Origin: Brumimicrobium sp965659845 | Lineage (GTDB): Bacteria; Bacteroidota; Bacteroidia; Flavobacteriales_D; Crocinitomicaceae | DNA: 8,771 nucleotides | Direction: 5' to 3' | Assembly (NCBI GenBank): GCA_965659845.1 | Contig: CBFHXS010000103.1 | Location: forward strand, 1 to 8,771 | Part shown: positions 1 through 7,800 of the stretch, in pieces | Layout of the letters: every line of letters starts with the position of its first letter | Numbering within the stretch: the stretch's first letter is position 1 | Translations under genes and position numbers: made by a program | Notes under the pieces: model-generated | Databases searched by the model: none | Seen by the model: the letters and a program-made list of their open reading frames with translations, nothing else | What the model was told of the DNA's origin: nothing

Positions 1-225
1 ATAAAGTATAGATTATAATACAATTACCAGCTTTGCTCACACCATTGTGCAGAAAGCCACCACCAGTTTGTATTATTTGTTTTTATCATAGTGATGCTAC
101 AATATTAAATAAAAATATGGCGTAAAAACAACAATTTTAGAATTTTCACTTAAAATGTCACGCTTACTTCATTGTTTAACGAGCTATTTTTCGCTAACTT
201 AAATGGAAACCTAAGTTTTAACCAC
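1..225. other. Intergenic region upstream of radC, no recognisable gene
   Basis: This AT-rich stretch has stop codons in all forward frames within its first 20 bases and no start-led frame of convincing length. I see no tRNA-like fold, no strong hairpin and no repeat array. It must contain the radC promoter unless radC is read from further left. The best candidate for a Bacteroidota -7 box is TATTTTTC at 185-192, which differs from TAnnTTTG only at the last base, but it has no convincing TTTG element 19-21 bases upstream, so I do not call it as a promoter. Nothing identifies the gene to the left of the window. Confidence 0.5.
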
Positions 226-918
226 ATGTATAAATCACAATCAACGATTAAATCGTGGGCAGAAGATGATCGACCAAGAGAAAAAATGCAAGAGAAGGGC
301 AGAGCTGCATTAAGCGATGCTGAGTTAATAGCCATCTTATTGGGATCGGGGACGAGATCTAAAACGGCTGTTGACGTTGGACAGGAAATACTAGGAAGTG
401 CTCAAAATAGTCTCTATTCACTGGGAAAGTATTCACAGTCTGAACTCATGCGTTTCAATGGAGTAGGAGAAGCAAAAGCAATAACGTTAATGGCAGCTAT
501 GGAGTTGGGTAGAAGAAGGTCAAAAGAGAAACCAAAGAAGAAGGTTAAGATCTCTCAAAGTAATGACGTTTACAAGTTGCTCAGGCCTTATTTTGCAGAC
601 CTGCAACACGAGGAATTTCGAGTGATTGGGCTTACAAGAGCCAATCATGTAATAACGCATAAGCTTGTTTCCAAAGGGGGTAGAAGCGGCACTGTTGCGG
701 ATGGAAAGCTTATTTTTAAAGAGTTACTCGATATGAAAGCGTCAGCCTGTATTTTGTGCCATAATCATCCTTCAGGTACATTGAGACCATCGGAATCAGA
801 CATTCGTTTAACCAAACAACTGTATGAATTTGGAAAGATGATTGAACTGAAAGTGTTGGATCATGTCATACTTACTGATGAAGGATATTATAGCTTATTG
901 GAAAATGGAGATATCTAG
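226..918 (+). CDS. radC: RadC family protein (JAMM/MPN+ domain, UPF0758)
   Basis: This is a 230-residue RadC protein of normal family length. An N-terminal region with the characteristic W-A-E-D-D-R-P-R-E-K stretch (11-20) leads into a helix-hairpin-helix segment (about 74-98, with GVGEAKA at 79-85), which suggests DNA binding. The C-terminal half is a JAB/JAMM domain with the metal-binding set H179, H181 and D192 (HNHPSG followed ten residues on by D) and a likely catalytic Glu at 129 or 130. RadC was named for a supposed repair role in E. coli that was later questioned. The domain resembles zinc metalloproteases, but the substrate is unknown. I chose the ATG at 226; the frame stays open to a TTG at 172, but that would add 18 residues not typical of the family. 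No Shine-Dalgarno is evident, as is usual in Bacteroidota. It converges on ung with a 4-base gap. Family assignment is certain; biological function is not. Confidence 0.96.
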   Translation: MYKSQSTIKSWAEDDRPREKMQEKGRAALSDAELIAILLGSGTRSKTAVDVGQEILGSAQNSLYSLGKYSQSELMRFNGVGEAKAITLMAAMELGRRRSKEKPKKKVKISQSNDVYKLLRPYFADLQHEEFRVIGLTRANHVITHKLVSKGGRSGTVADGKLIFKELLDMKASACILCHNHPSGTLRPSESDIRLTKQLYEFGKMIELKVLDHVILTDEGYYSLLENGDI

Positions 919-922
919 ACTG

Positions 923-1588
923 TTACCATTTAATAGGCTGTAGTCCTTTTGTTTCTATAATTGCATTGGCTTGACTGAAATGTTTGTTTCCGAACCAATA
1001 CCCTCTATTTGCGCTCAATGGAGAAGGATGTCCAGTAGTGAGCACATGGTGCTTTTTTGTATCGATGAGCTTCACTTTCTTTTTGGCAAAACCACCCCAT
1101 AAAAGGAATATAAGGTCTTCTTTTTCGTCAGATAGGGTTTTAATGACTTTATCCGTAAACTGTTCCCAACCTTTTCCCTGATGCGAGCCAGCTTCATGTG
1201 CGCGAACGGTGAGTGTAGCATTGAGTAATAGTACACCTTGATCTGCCCATCTCGAAAGGTCACCTGAAGTAGGTACAGGTTTGCCTAAGTCTTCATTGAT
1301 CTCTTTGAATATGTTAATTAAGGAAGGAGGGAAAGGAATGCCTTCTTTCACTGAGAAACAAAGTCCGTTCGCCTGATTTGGTCCGTGATAGGGATCTTGG
1401 CCAATGATAACAACTTTAGTTTTGTCGAAAGTAGAGTGGTCGAACGCGGAGAAAATAAGATTACCTGGAGGGTAACAAGTATTAGAGCTGTACTCTTCTT
1501 TCACAAAAGAGGTCAAGTTCTTAAAATAATCTTTGTCAAACTCATCTGACAATACTTTTTTCCAGGATGGTTCGATGTTGACATTCAT
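923..1588 (-). CDS. ung: Uracil-DNA glycosylase, family 1
   Basis: This 221-residue enzyme removes uracil from DNA by cleaving the N-glycosidic bond, starting base-excision repair of deaminated cytosine or misincorporated dUMP in the cytoplasm. All family-1 signatures are present: the water-activating loop GQDPYHG (63-69, catalytic D65), the LLNATLTV strand (121-128) and the DNA-intercalation loop GHPSPLS (186-192, catalytic H187). The N-terminal E-P-S-W-K motif and C-terminal P-I-K-W end match full-length bacterial Ung. The ATG start lies 4 bases after the stop of the DUF1569 gene, so it is the last gene of a compact four-gene minus-strand operon. Its stop is 4 bases from the radC stop on the other strand, leaving no room for its own terminator. 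Nothing in its operon neighbours suggests a DNA-repair partnership. Confidence 0.98.
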   Translation of the reverse strand: MNVNIEPSWKKVLSDEFDKDYFKNLTSFVKEEYSSNTCYPPGNLIFSAFDHSTFDKTKVVIIGQDPYHGPNQANGLCFSVKEGIPFPPSLINIFKEINEDLGKPVPTSGDLSRWADQGVLLLNATLTVRAHEAGSHQGKGWEQFTDKVIKTLSDEKEDLIFLLWGGFAKKKVKLIDTKKHHVLTTGHPSPLSANRGYWFGNKHFSQANAIIETKGLQPIKW

Positions 1589-1592
1589 AACA

Positions 1593-2045
1593 CTATTCGA
1601 TTAACCCAAACTGTAAGAAGTGATGAGACAGGTGCTTTTTATTCAGTTGTTGCCATTCTTCGAAATTCAATTTCCCAAAGTATGGGTGAAGTTCTCTTTT
1701 TGTGTTGTCTTCGTAATGTTCTTCAAATGAAATCCACTCTTCTGTAAACTCATCGATGGCATCAGAAATATTTTCGTTTCTAAGTGTTCTTTCTTCTGGA
1801 GCAAAGCTTGCTTGTAGGTCTTTTTGAATTGGACTGTTTGACATTAAGAATTCTATAGACTTCTCCTGGTGTTTCTCAGGTGTTACCAAAGGGAAATGAG
1901 ATTTTCCATTCGCAATCCGAAGCGTATCTGTCAAATGCTCAACCATCTCTTGAGCCGATAAAGATCCCCATGAAGGTTTAGTTTCGGGATGCAGTTGGTC
2001 GAGATATTTAAGTGCTATCTCTAGCTTAGGTTCAATGTAGTTCAT
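1593..2045 (-). CDS. DUF1569 / DinB-like four-helix protein
   Basis: This is a 150-residue cytoplasmic protein with no signal peptide or membrane segment. The sequence has the hallmarks of the DUF1569 family, a branch of the DinB/YfiT-like fold: P-S-W-G followed by a helix ending M-V-E-H-L (34-38), a central H-P-Y-F-G-K-L motif, and a C-terminal H-L-S-H-H helix (138-142). H37, H138 and H142 (or H141) are placed like the three metal-ligand histidines of DinB-superfamily proteins, so a bound divalent metal is likely. Known relatives in the superfamily include thiol transferases and hydrolases that use low-molecular-weight thiols, but this subfamily has no established reaction and I assign none. 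Its ATG overlaps the lipid-kinase TGA by one base (TGATG), a typical stop-start arrangement for re-initiation, and no Shine-Dalgarno is visible. ung follows after 4 bases. Confidence 0.85.
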   Translation of the reverse strand: MNYIEPKLEIALKYLDQLHPETKPSWGSLSAQEMVEHLTDTLRIANGKSHFPLVTPEKHQEKSIEFLMSNSPIQKDLQASFAPEERTLRNENISDAIDEFTEEWISFEEHYEDNTKRELHPYFGKLNFEEWQQLNKKHLSHHFLQFGLIE

Positions 2046-2911
2046 CAGATAATTATTTTGAGTTGCGAGGGGTTACAAGTTAAATCAACTTGAGCATTAT
2101 TGATAATCAATGGTTCTCCATCAATATGTGCCATGTTGTTGGACACAGCTACAGAAGCTTGATTTACCTTGAAAATATGATACTTCGAAGACTTGTGAAT
2201 TGTTCCAAAGAATGATCTAATAAGTAATACGATAAACCCAAAAAAACGTGGCAGCTCGATACAAACTATTTCGAATTTACCATCGTCTATTTTAGATTCT
2301 GGTGAGATACTGAAGCCGTTCCCAAATTCAGATGCATTTGCAAAACTACAGAATAAGAGTTGATCAAATTTCTGTGATTTATTGATCGTTATGCTTATGC
2401 CTTTATAGTTTCTAAACTCTTGGAGTACAAGTTTGGCATAGCTTAAAAAGCCTCTGGAATGGTACTGGTCAAATTTATTCGCAACCAAAGCATCAAATCC
2501 AAATCCGGCAACACATAGAAAAGTCTTTTCATTAATTGAAACTGTATCTATTTTTTTATGATTGAACCTGTTAATGTTCTTTATTGACTTTTTTAGCCTC
2601 AATGGCAAACCCAAGTGTCTCGCTAATCCATTACCCGAACCTGTGGGTAAAATAGCTAGTACCGTGCTAGTACTGGCAAGGACACTTCCTACCTCATTGA
2701 CTGATCCATCTCCACCAACAGCACAAACTACGTCAAACTTGGCATCGACTGCTTCTTGAGCTAATGAATTGGCGTGGCCTCTTCTTTCAGTATAAACAAT
2801 TTCATAATCGAATATTTCGTGATCAAGATGTTTTTTGATCAGTCCAGGCAAGATATTTTTCTCACCAATTCCTGAAATCGGATTTATTATGAATCTTATT
2901 CTCTTTTTCAT
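2045..2911 (-). CDS. Diacylglycerol kinase family lipid kinase (YegS/DgkB-like)
   Basis: This 288-residue soluble or membrane-associated lipid kinase has the DAGK catalytic fold. Visible motifs, in order, are N-P-I-S-G (10-14), the nucleotide-binding GGDGS with N72-E73 (66-73), LPTGSGN (88-94), a G-F-G-F-D-A-L-V segment (136-143), S-K-I-D-D-G-K-F (206-213, with D210 near the catalytic site in this fold), and the HIDGEP turn (262-267). Family members phosphorylate diacylglycerol, other neutral lipids or sphingoid bases; sequence alone does not fix the substrate. The upstream overlapping gene is an LTA-synthase-like phosphotransferase, whose family releases diacylglycerol, so diacylglycerol to phosphatidic acid is the most sensible guess here. 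The start ATG overlaps the upstream stop as ATGA and has a GAGGG ribosome site just ahead of it. The downstream gene starts within its stop codon. Confidence 0.93.
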   Translation of the reverse strand: MKKRIRFIINPISGIGEKNILPGLIKKHLDHEIFDYEIVYTERRGHANSLAQEAVDAKFDVVCAVGGDGSVNEVGSVLASTSTVLAILPTGSGNGLARHLGLPLRLKKSIKNINRFNHKKIDTVSINEKTFLCVAGFGFDALVANKFDQYHSRGFLSYAKLVLQEFRNYKGISITINKSQKFDQLLFCSFANASEFGNGFSISPESKIDDGKFEIVCIELPRFFGFIVLLIRSFFGTIHKSSKYHIFKVNQASVAVSNNMAHIDGEPLIINNAQVDLTCNPSQLKIII

Positions 2912-4800
2912 TTCACCCTCATTGTATTGTAAATAAGGTCATGATTGTATCTTTGTATTATACCCTTCAGACGATTTTCCATTTCGATAGCCAAAGATGG
3001 GTAATATTTTGACGAATCATCATACATCAAAGTATCAATTTCGTAATTATAAAGCCCCGAAACTTTATCATTTACAAAGTTAAGCATATACTTTCCTTCA
3101 ACGTAATGGTAAGTGTTTCCGATGTAATTGATTGAGAATGGTACCTCCAATCCAGAATAATATGAGTTTCCAAAGGCATAATAATCGTTTTGATACCCAA
3201 CTAAATCAAGTATGGTTGGAGTAATATCTATTTGGTTGAATATTTGATTTTCTTCTTTTGGTACAACTTTTCCTTTTGGGTCAAAAATGGCAATAGGTAT
3301 TTGATACATTCCAATTCTCTGCTGAAATTTAGAGGTAGTTCCAGCTGGAGTATGATCTGCACATATTATGAACACTGTATTCTCATACCAAGGCTGTTGT
3401 TTGGCTTCTTCGAAGAAAAGTTCCAAGCTCATATCTCCATATGCTGTGGACTTAGCCATTGGGTGAGGCCCATCTGGTAATTTATCTCTGTGCTCTTCAG
3501 GAATAAAATAAGGATGGTGAGAAGAAAGTGTAAATAATCCAGCCATGAAGGGCTCATTTAGTTCCTTTGTTATTGATTGTGCAGTCCAAGGCATAAAGTA
3601 TTCGTCAAGTACTCCCCATGTAGCGTCCGTATGCTCTTCATTATTATATTCATTCCTTCCAAAGTAGTTATCAAACCCTGCATGTGCAGAGAACATATCG
3701 AACTTCATAGAGCCATTTGTAGCACCATGATAGAAGGCGGTTTCATAGCCTTTTTCCTTTAATAGTTGTGGTAATGCCTTGATGGCATTCGTTCCGTAGT
3801 TAGATGAAATATATGGGTTGTCAAGCAGGCTGGGGATACTTGCAAAGATTGCTGGTACAGCTTCAATTGATTTCTTGCCATTCGCCCAGGCATTTGTGAA
3901 ATAGAGGGATTTATCTAACAGGGAATCTAAGAAAGGCGTGAAGTTTTGTCCAGTTTTTTTTCCTAACCATTCGTTTCCAAAACTCTCAAGAATAACAACC
4001 ACAACATTTAAATCTTCAGAAAGCTTGTGTTGCTTTGTGCCCTTGTGAATAGGTGAATAAATATATTCACTGCTCTCATCTTCAAAATACTTTTTTTCAA
4101 CCAATGATTGCTTTCCGATAGTCTTGATCATTGACAAAGGAGTATTTAATACAAGTGCAGTATTTTCAGGTCTGGTGAGTTGAGACGCAGTAAGCATATC
4201 TGCAGGTCTATATCCTAAGCCTCCTCTACCCATAATGAATAATAACGCCCCAAAAATTATAAAATGAATAAGGCGGTAACCAAAATTAAATTTAACATCA
4301 TTATCTGTAATACGATTTGTTTTATTGTATAGCCAAATTAATGCAATTAGAAAAAGAATAAACAAGACTAACAACCACCAAAAATCTATAAGAAATGCAC
4401 CAAGCAACTGATTGATGTCATTACCTGCTGTAACGATAGTGAATAGGTCTGAAGTACTTCGTTTGGCTGTGTATTTAAAATACTCTACATCCAAAAGGTT
4501 TAGACCAATCATTATTAGTGAAGTGAAGATATAGATGAACTTCAATAGTACTTTGAAGAATGTATGTCGAATATAGGGGATAGGTAGCAATGATAGACCG
4601 TAAAATGGTATGAACCAAATGCCAATTGAGATGCAGTCAATCCATATACCAGCAATGAAATCGGTAAACGTCGCGTGACTGAAGTTTCCACTATTCGCCG
4701 TAAAGAAAATGATTCTTGTAATAGAAAGTAATATCAAAACAATACCTAAACGCGCTAATAGCTGTAAAATATGTTTAGGAATTAATCCAGTTACTTTCAT
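2908..4800 (-). CDS. LTA-synthase-like membrane phosphotransferase (sulfatase fold)
   Basis: This 630-residue inner-membrane enzyme has five predicted N-terminal helices (about 11-33, 46-69, 82-103, 137-157 and 174-190) and a large extracytoplasmic alkaline-phosphatase/sulfatase-fold domain (about 262-540). This is the architecture of LtaS, OpgB and their relatives, which move a phosphoglycerol or similar head group from a phospholipid to an acceptor and leave diacylglycerol behind. Metal and active-site positions are visible: E272 in I-L-E-S-F-G, S311 in N-G-K-K-S-I-E-A where LtaS has its threonine nucleophile, H428/H429 in S-S-H-H-P-Y-F, and D482-H483 in A-D-H-T-P. All core residues are present apart from the Ser-for-Thr substitution, so it is probably active. 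The acceptor is unknown; an apparently Gram-negative host would have no classical lipoteichoic acid, so a periplasmic glycan, lipid or surface polysaccharide is more likely. I prefer the ATG at 4800; the frame continues to a TTG at 4827 with no supporting site. It overlaps the lipid kinase by 4 bases. Confidence 0.92.
   Translation of the reverse strand: MKVTGLIPKHILQLLARLGIVLILLSITRIIFFTANSGNFSHATFTDFIAGIWIDCISIGIWFIPFYGLSLLPIPYIRHTFFKVLLKFIYIFTSLIMIGLNLLDVEYFKYTAKRSTSDLFTIVTAGNDINQLLGAFLIDFWWLLVLFILFLIALIWLYNKTNRITDNDVKFNFGYRLIHFIIFGALLFIMGRGGLGYRPADMLTASQLTRPENTALVLNTPLSMIKTIGKQSLVEKKYFEDESSEYIYSPIHKGTKQHKLSEDLNVVVVILESFGNEWLGKKTGQNFTPFLDSLLDKSLYFTNAWANGKKSIEAVPAIFASIPSLLDNPYISSNYGTNAIKALPQLLKEKGYETAFYHGATNGSMKFDMFSAHAGFDNYFGRNEYNNEEHTDATWGVLDEYFMPWTAQSITKELNEPFMAGLFTLSSHHPYFIPEEHRDKLPDGPHPMAKSTAYGDMSLELFFEEAKQQPWYENTVFIICADHTPAGTTSKFQQRIGMYQIPIAIFDPKGKVVPKEENQIFNQIDITPTILDLVGYQNDYYAFGNSYYSGLEVPFSINYIGNTYHYVEGKYMLNFVNDKVSGLYNYEIDTLMYDDSSKYYPSLAIEMENRLKGIIQRYNHDLIYNTMRVK
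2916..2920 (-). promoter_or_regulatory. Shine-Dalgarno-like site for the lipid kinase
   Basis: GAGGG lies 4 bases before the kinase ATG and inside the last codons of the upstream phosphotransferase gene. Other starts in this window lack such a purine-rich site at normal spacing. Together with the ATGA overlap it supports the start at 2911 and suggests coupled translation. It also encodes residues of the upstream protein, so a chance match remains possible. Confidence 0.4.
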
Positions 4801-4804
4801 GCTC

Positions 4805-4812
4805 CAAAAATA
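4805..4812 (-). promoter_or_regulatory. Possible Bacteroidota -7 box (TAnnTTTG)
   Basis: On the minus strand the octamer TATTTTTG matches the Bacteroidota -7 consensus exactly. A T-run (TTTT, three of four to the TTTG -33 element) sits about 19 bases upstream. The box ends only 4 bases before the phosphotransferase ATG, so a transcript from it would be leaderless or start inside the gene. That makes this either an unusual leaderless promoter or a chance match in AT-rich DNA. Confidence 0.25.
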
Positions 4813-4830
4813 CTGTTTTGAGTGCAAATG

Positions 4831-4865
4831 AAAAACGAAGAAAGCATCTTTAAGGTTAAATGCTT
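4831..4865 (-). terminator. Weak hairpin with T-rich tail after the ABC transporter gene
   Basis: Starting one base after the transporter stop codon, the minus strand can pair AAGCAT (4860-4865) with ATGCTT (4842-4847) across a 12-base loop, followed by the T-rich tail TCTTCGTTTTT. The stem is only 6 pairs with two G-C pairs, and its loop can add at most a couple of A-T pairs. It would be a leaky terminator at best, allowing partial read-through into the phosphotransferase operon. Confidence 0.3.
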
Positions 4866-4866
4866 G

Positions 4867-7800
4867 TTATTTTTTAAATCGACTTATAAGCTTTTCAGTA
4901 CCTTCAATGATCTTTCGGAAGAAATCTAAGTAGAGTGTTACTCCTAAAATGAGGGTCATAAACCATAACATGAGAACATTAGCCAAAAAGGTAGGTATAT
5001 ACTGACCAAATAGATTCTTTCCAGGACTGTAAAAATGAGCTTCTAAAAATGATCTTCCTCTCGGGATTTTATAAATTGGATCTGCTTTTTGGATCAATTT
5101 TCCGTTGAATTGAATTATTTTATCCAAATCATTTCGGTTCGTCGCAAAATCGCTTAAGGCATCATTGTAATAATTGTTCTTTAGGGTTTTATAAATGTCA
5201 ACTCCCATTTCACGCTGAAGCGCATTGTTTTTGTCAATAGCCTCATTTACTTCATTTTTGTAGATCTTTTTTAAAATTTTTAGGTAGCTATCTAACGTCT
5301 TCTGATTTTCTGGGCTCCAATCTTTAGATCTGAGAGCATCTACACATCCTTCGCAAACAAAGTTTAAAGAAGCATCATACAAACGCTCTTCCTTTTCAAC
5401 TTCATTCGCTAAAATATTTCTAGCATTATCAACTATTTCGATCTTCGATGAGTCATCATGGTAGTTATTGATGATGTTTTGTTGATTTTTCAACTCAGGC
5501 AACCAGTAGTCTCGTTTCCAAGATGCTTCACTTTCTTGTTGATTGATTGAGTAGAAAGGAGCTTCGAATGCATTGCGCTTGTATTGAGCGACAGCAAGTG
5601 CCTCATAAGCCCAGCGAGAAGCCATCACATTACCTATCCAAGGTACACTATTTTCCTTCGCAAATATTGGGTGTAACTTGTCAAATTTCACAATAACTCC
5701 GCTAAAGAGTAATTGAGGGATAATCATAATAGGAATGAGTATGTATATGACTTTCGCAGAATTGAATGTTGAGGAAATATTCAGCCCTAACAAATTAGCA
5801 AAACATGATGTAGAGAAGAGGATAAGCCAGTATTCAAACCACATACCTCGAACTTCTAGAATGAAATTCCCGACCAGAACAAATAGCAATGTCTGAAAAG
5901 AGGAAATAATGAACATTATAGAAATCTTCGAAAACAAATAACTTCCTTTTGATAAATTCAAAAAGGATTCTCTTTTTAATATTTTCTGATCTTTAATTAT
6001 CTCTTCGGCCGCCACAGTGAGACCAAGGAATAAAGCGACCACAACTGAGATGAATAGAAATTGAGGTAAGTTTTCACTATTTTCAAATGTATATTCAATA
6101 CCGTTTCGAGTTTGACCAAAGAACTTTACGAAAAAACCAAGAATCAAAGCAAGCAGTGGAGCTTCGACTGTATTAATCAGAATGTATTGTTTATTCGTAA
6201 GCTTTGATAGAACATCTCTGAGAAAATAAACTTTGAATTGTTTCCATTTTCCTGGAATCTGATGCAATACATTTGGTTTTTCATTCACCGTTTCTGTATC
6301 ATCATCTGGTTTTGCCTCTATGAAACGTCTATTCCATTCCTTTGGAGATATTTTTCGTTTAGAAGTTTGGTTACCAAATTCATCAACAACCTTAGCTTCG
6401 ATGATGTTGAAGATCTGCTCAGGATTTACATTGCCACAAACCGGACATTCGCGCTCTTCACAATTCGCGTGGTCTATTTCCGTTTTGAAATAGACAACAC
6501 TATCGATGGGATTACCGTAAAAGATAGGATATCCACCTTGATCCAATAATAACAGACGATCAAACATTTTGAAGATCTCAGAGGAAGGTTGGTGTATTAC
6601 TACAAATACCAACTTCCCTTTTAAAGCGAGTTCCTTCAAAAGATCCATTATATTCTCAGAGTCTCTAGAGCTAAGTCCTGATGTTGGTTCATCTACAAAA
6701 AGAACGCTTGGCTCTCTAATTAGCTCAAGCGCAATATTCAGTCTTTTTCGCTGACCACCGGATATAGTTTTTTCAAGAGGGTTACCCACTTTTAGATCTT
6801 TACTATCATAAAGTCCAATCGCTTGCAATATTTTTATAACGCGACGAGTAATTTGATTTTTACTCATGTTCTTGAAACAAAGTTGTGCGTTATAGAACAA
6901 GTTTTCGAATACTGTGAGCTCTTCAATTAATAAATCATCTTGCGATATGAATCCAATAACACCTTCAATTTCATACTTGTCATGATGTATGTCTATTCCA
7001 TTTATAGTTACTTTACCGTCGGATGGAGTATAATTCCCATTAAGAACATTAAGTAAGGTTGATTTACCCGCACCTGAACCCCCCATTATTCCTATAAGAC
7101 CCCCATTATTTTCTGCGAAATCTATTTTGTGAAGTCCTAGCGCTCCATTAGGAAATCTAAATTCAACTTCATCACATTTGAATTGAAGATTCTCGCTCGA
7201 ATCATCACTCAAGAATTGAGAGATAACATCCGAATAATAAATAGGATTGATCTTAGGAGTACGAATGGTTGATCCAGGGGTGAAAATGTGCTGTCGATCA
7301 TTTGGAACAACCTGGCCATTTAAATTAACTTGATCCTCACCCAAATATCTAAAGAAGAATAGATTAATACTCTCTATTCTTAGTATACCTATGGTTCCAT
7401 CTAAACCGTCGACTTTCATTTGTTTAGCTTCCTTCCAACGTTCAGAATGGATTGCATTCAAGTACATGACGTTTGTAACGTCCAGAAGTGAATCAGGCGA
7501 TGCTTTTACAAATTCATAAATAGTATTATATTCTTCTTTATTTACGTTGAATGCATCGCCTACAGTATTAACGAACTCAAGTTCTTGCTCACTTATCTGA
7601 TCATTCGCCTGGATGAATTCAATAATACGAATTAGCACAATGAACTTTTGCCGCTGTGTTAGTTCTTTATTAATCTCAGAACATATTCGTAAGATTTTAA
7701 CAGAGTTTACCGAAGTACGTTTCTTGCGGCCGTCTTTCTTCTTCTTAATTCCATGGTGGCTCTGAAGATACTTGTCAAATACGGAAAGATATTGCTTTAC

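Noticed and set aside
130..160. ATTTTA/TAAAAT inverted repeat upstream of radC as a hairpin or operator
   Set aside because: Only six A-T pairs in AT-rich DNA; expected by chance and too weak to form a stable stem.
172..225. TTG-led N-terminal extension of radC
   Set aside because: The 18 extra residues are not like the family; the ATG at 226 gives the normal RadC start and length.
2655..2673. GCTAGTAC repeated twice with an 11-base period inside the lipid kinase gene
   Set aside because: The repeat is short, lies inside a coding stretch for a Ser/Thr/Val/Leu/Ala run, and has no third copy; probably chance or codon-driven.
4801..4827. TTG-led extension of the phosphotransferase
   Set aside because: No ribosome site supports it, and the ATG at 4800 places a short charged segment before the first membrane helix as expected.
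6238..6549. Plus-strand open frame of 103 codons antisense to the ABC transporter
   Set aside because: It lies wholly within a well-supported gene with intact ABC motifs, and its Phe/Trp/Ile-rich product looks like a reverse-strand artefact.
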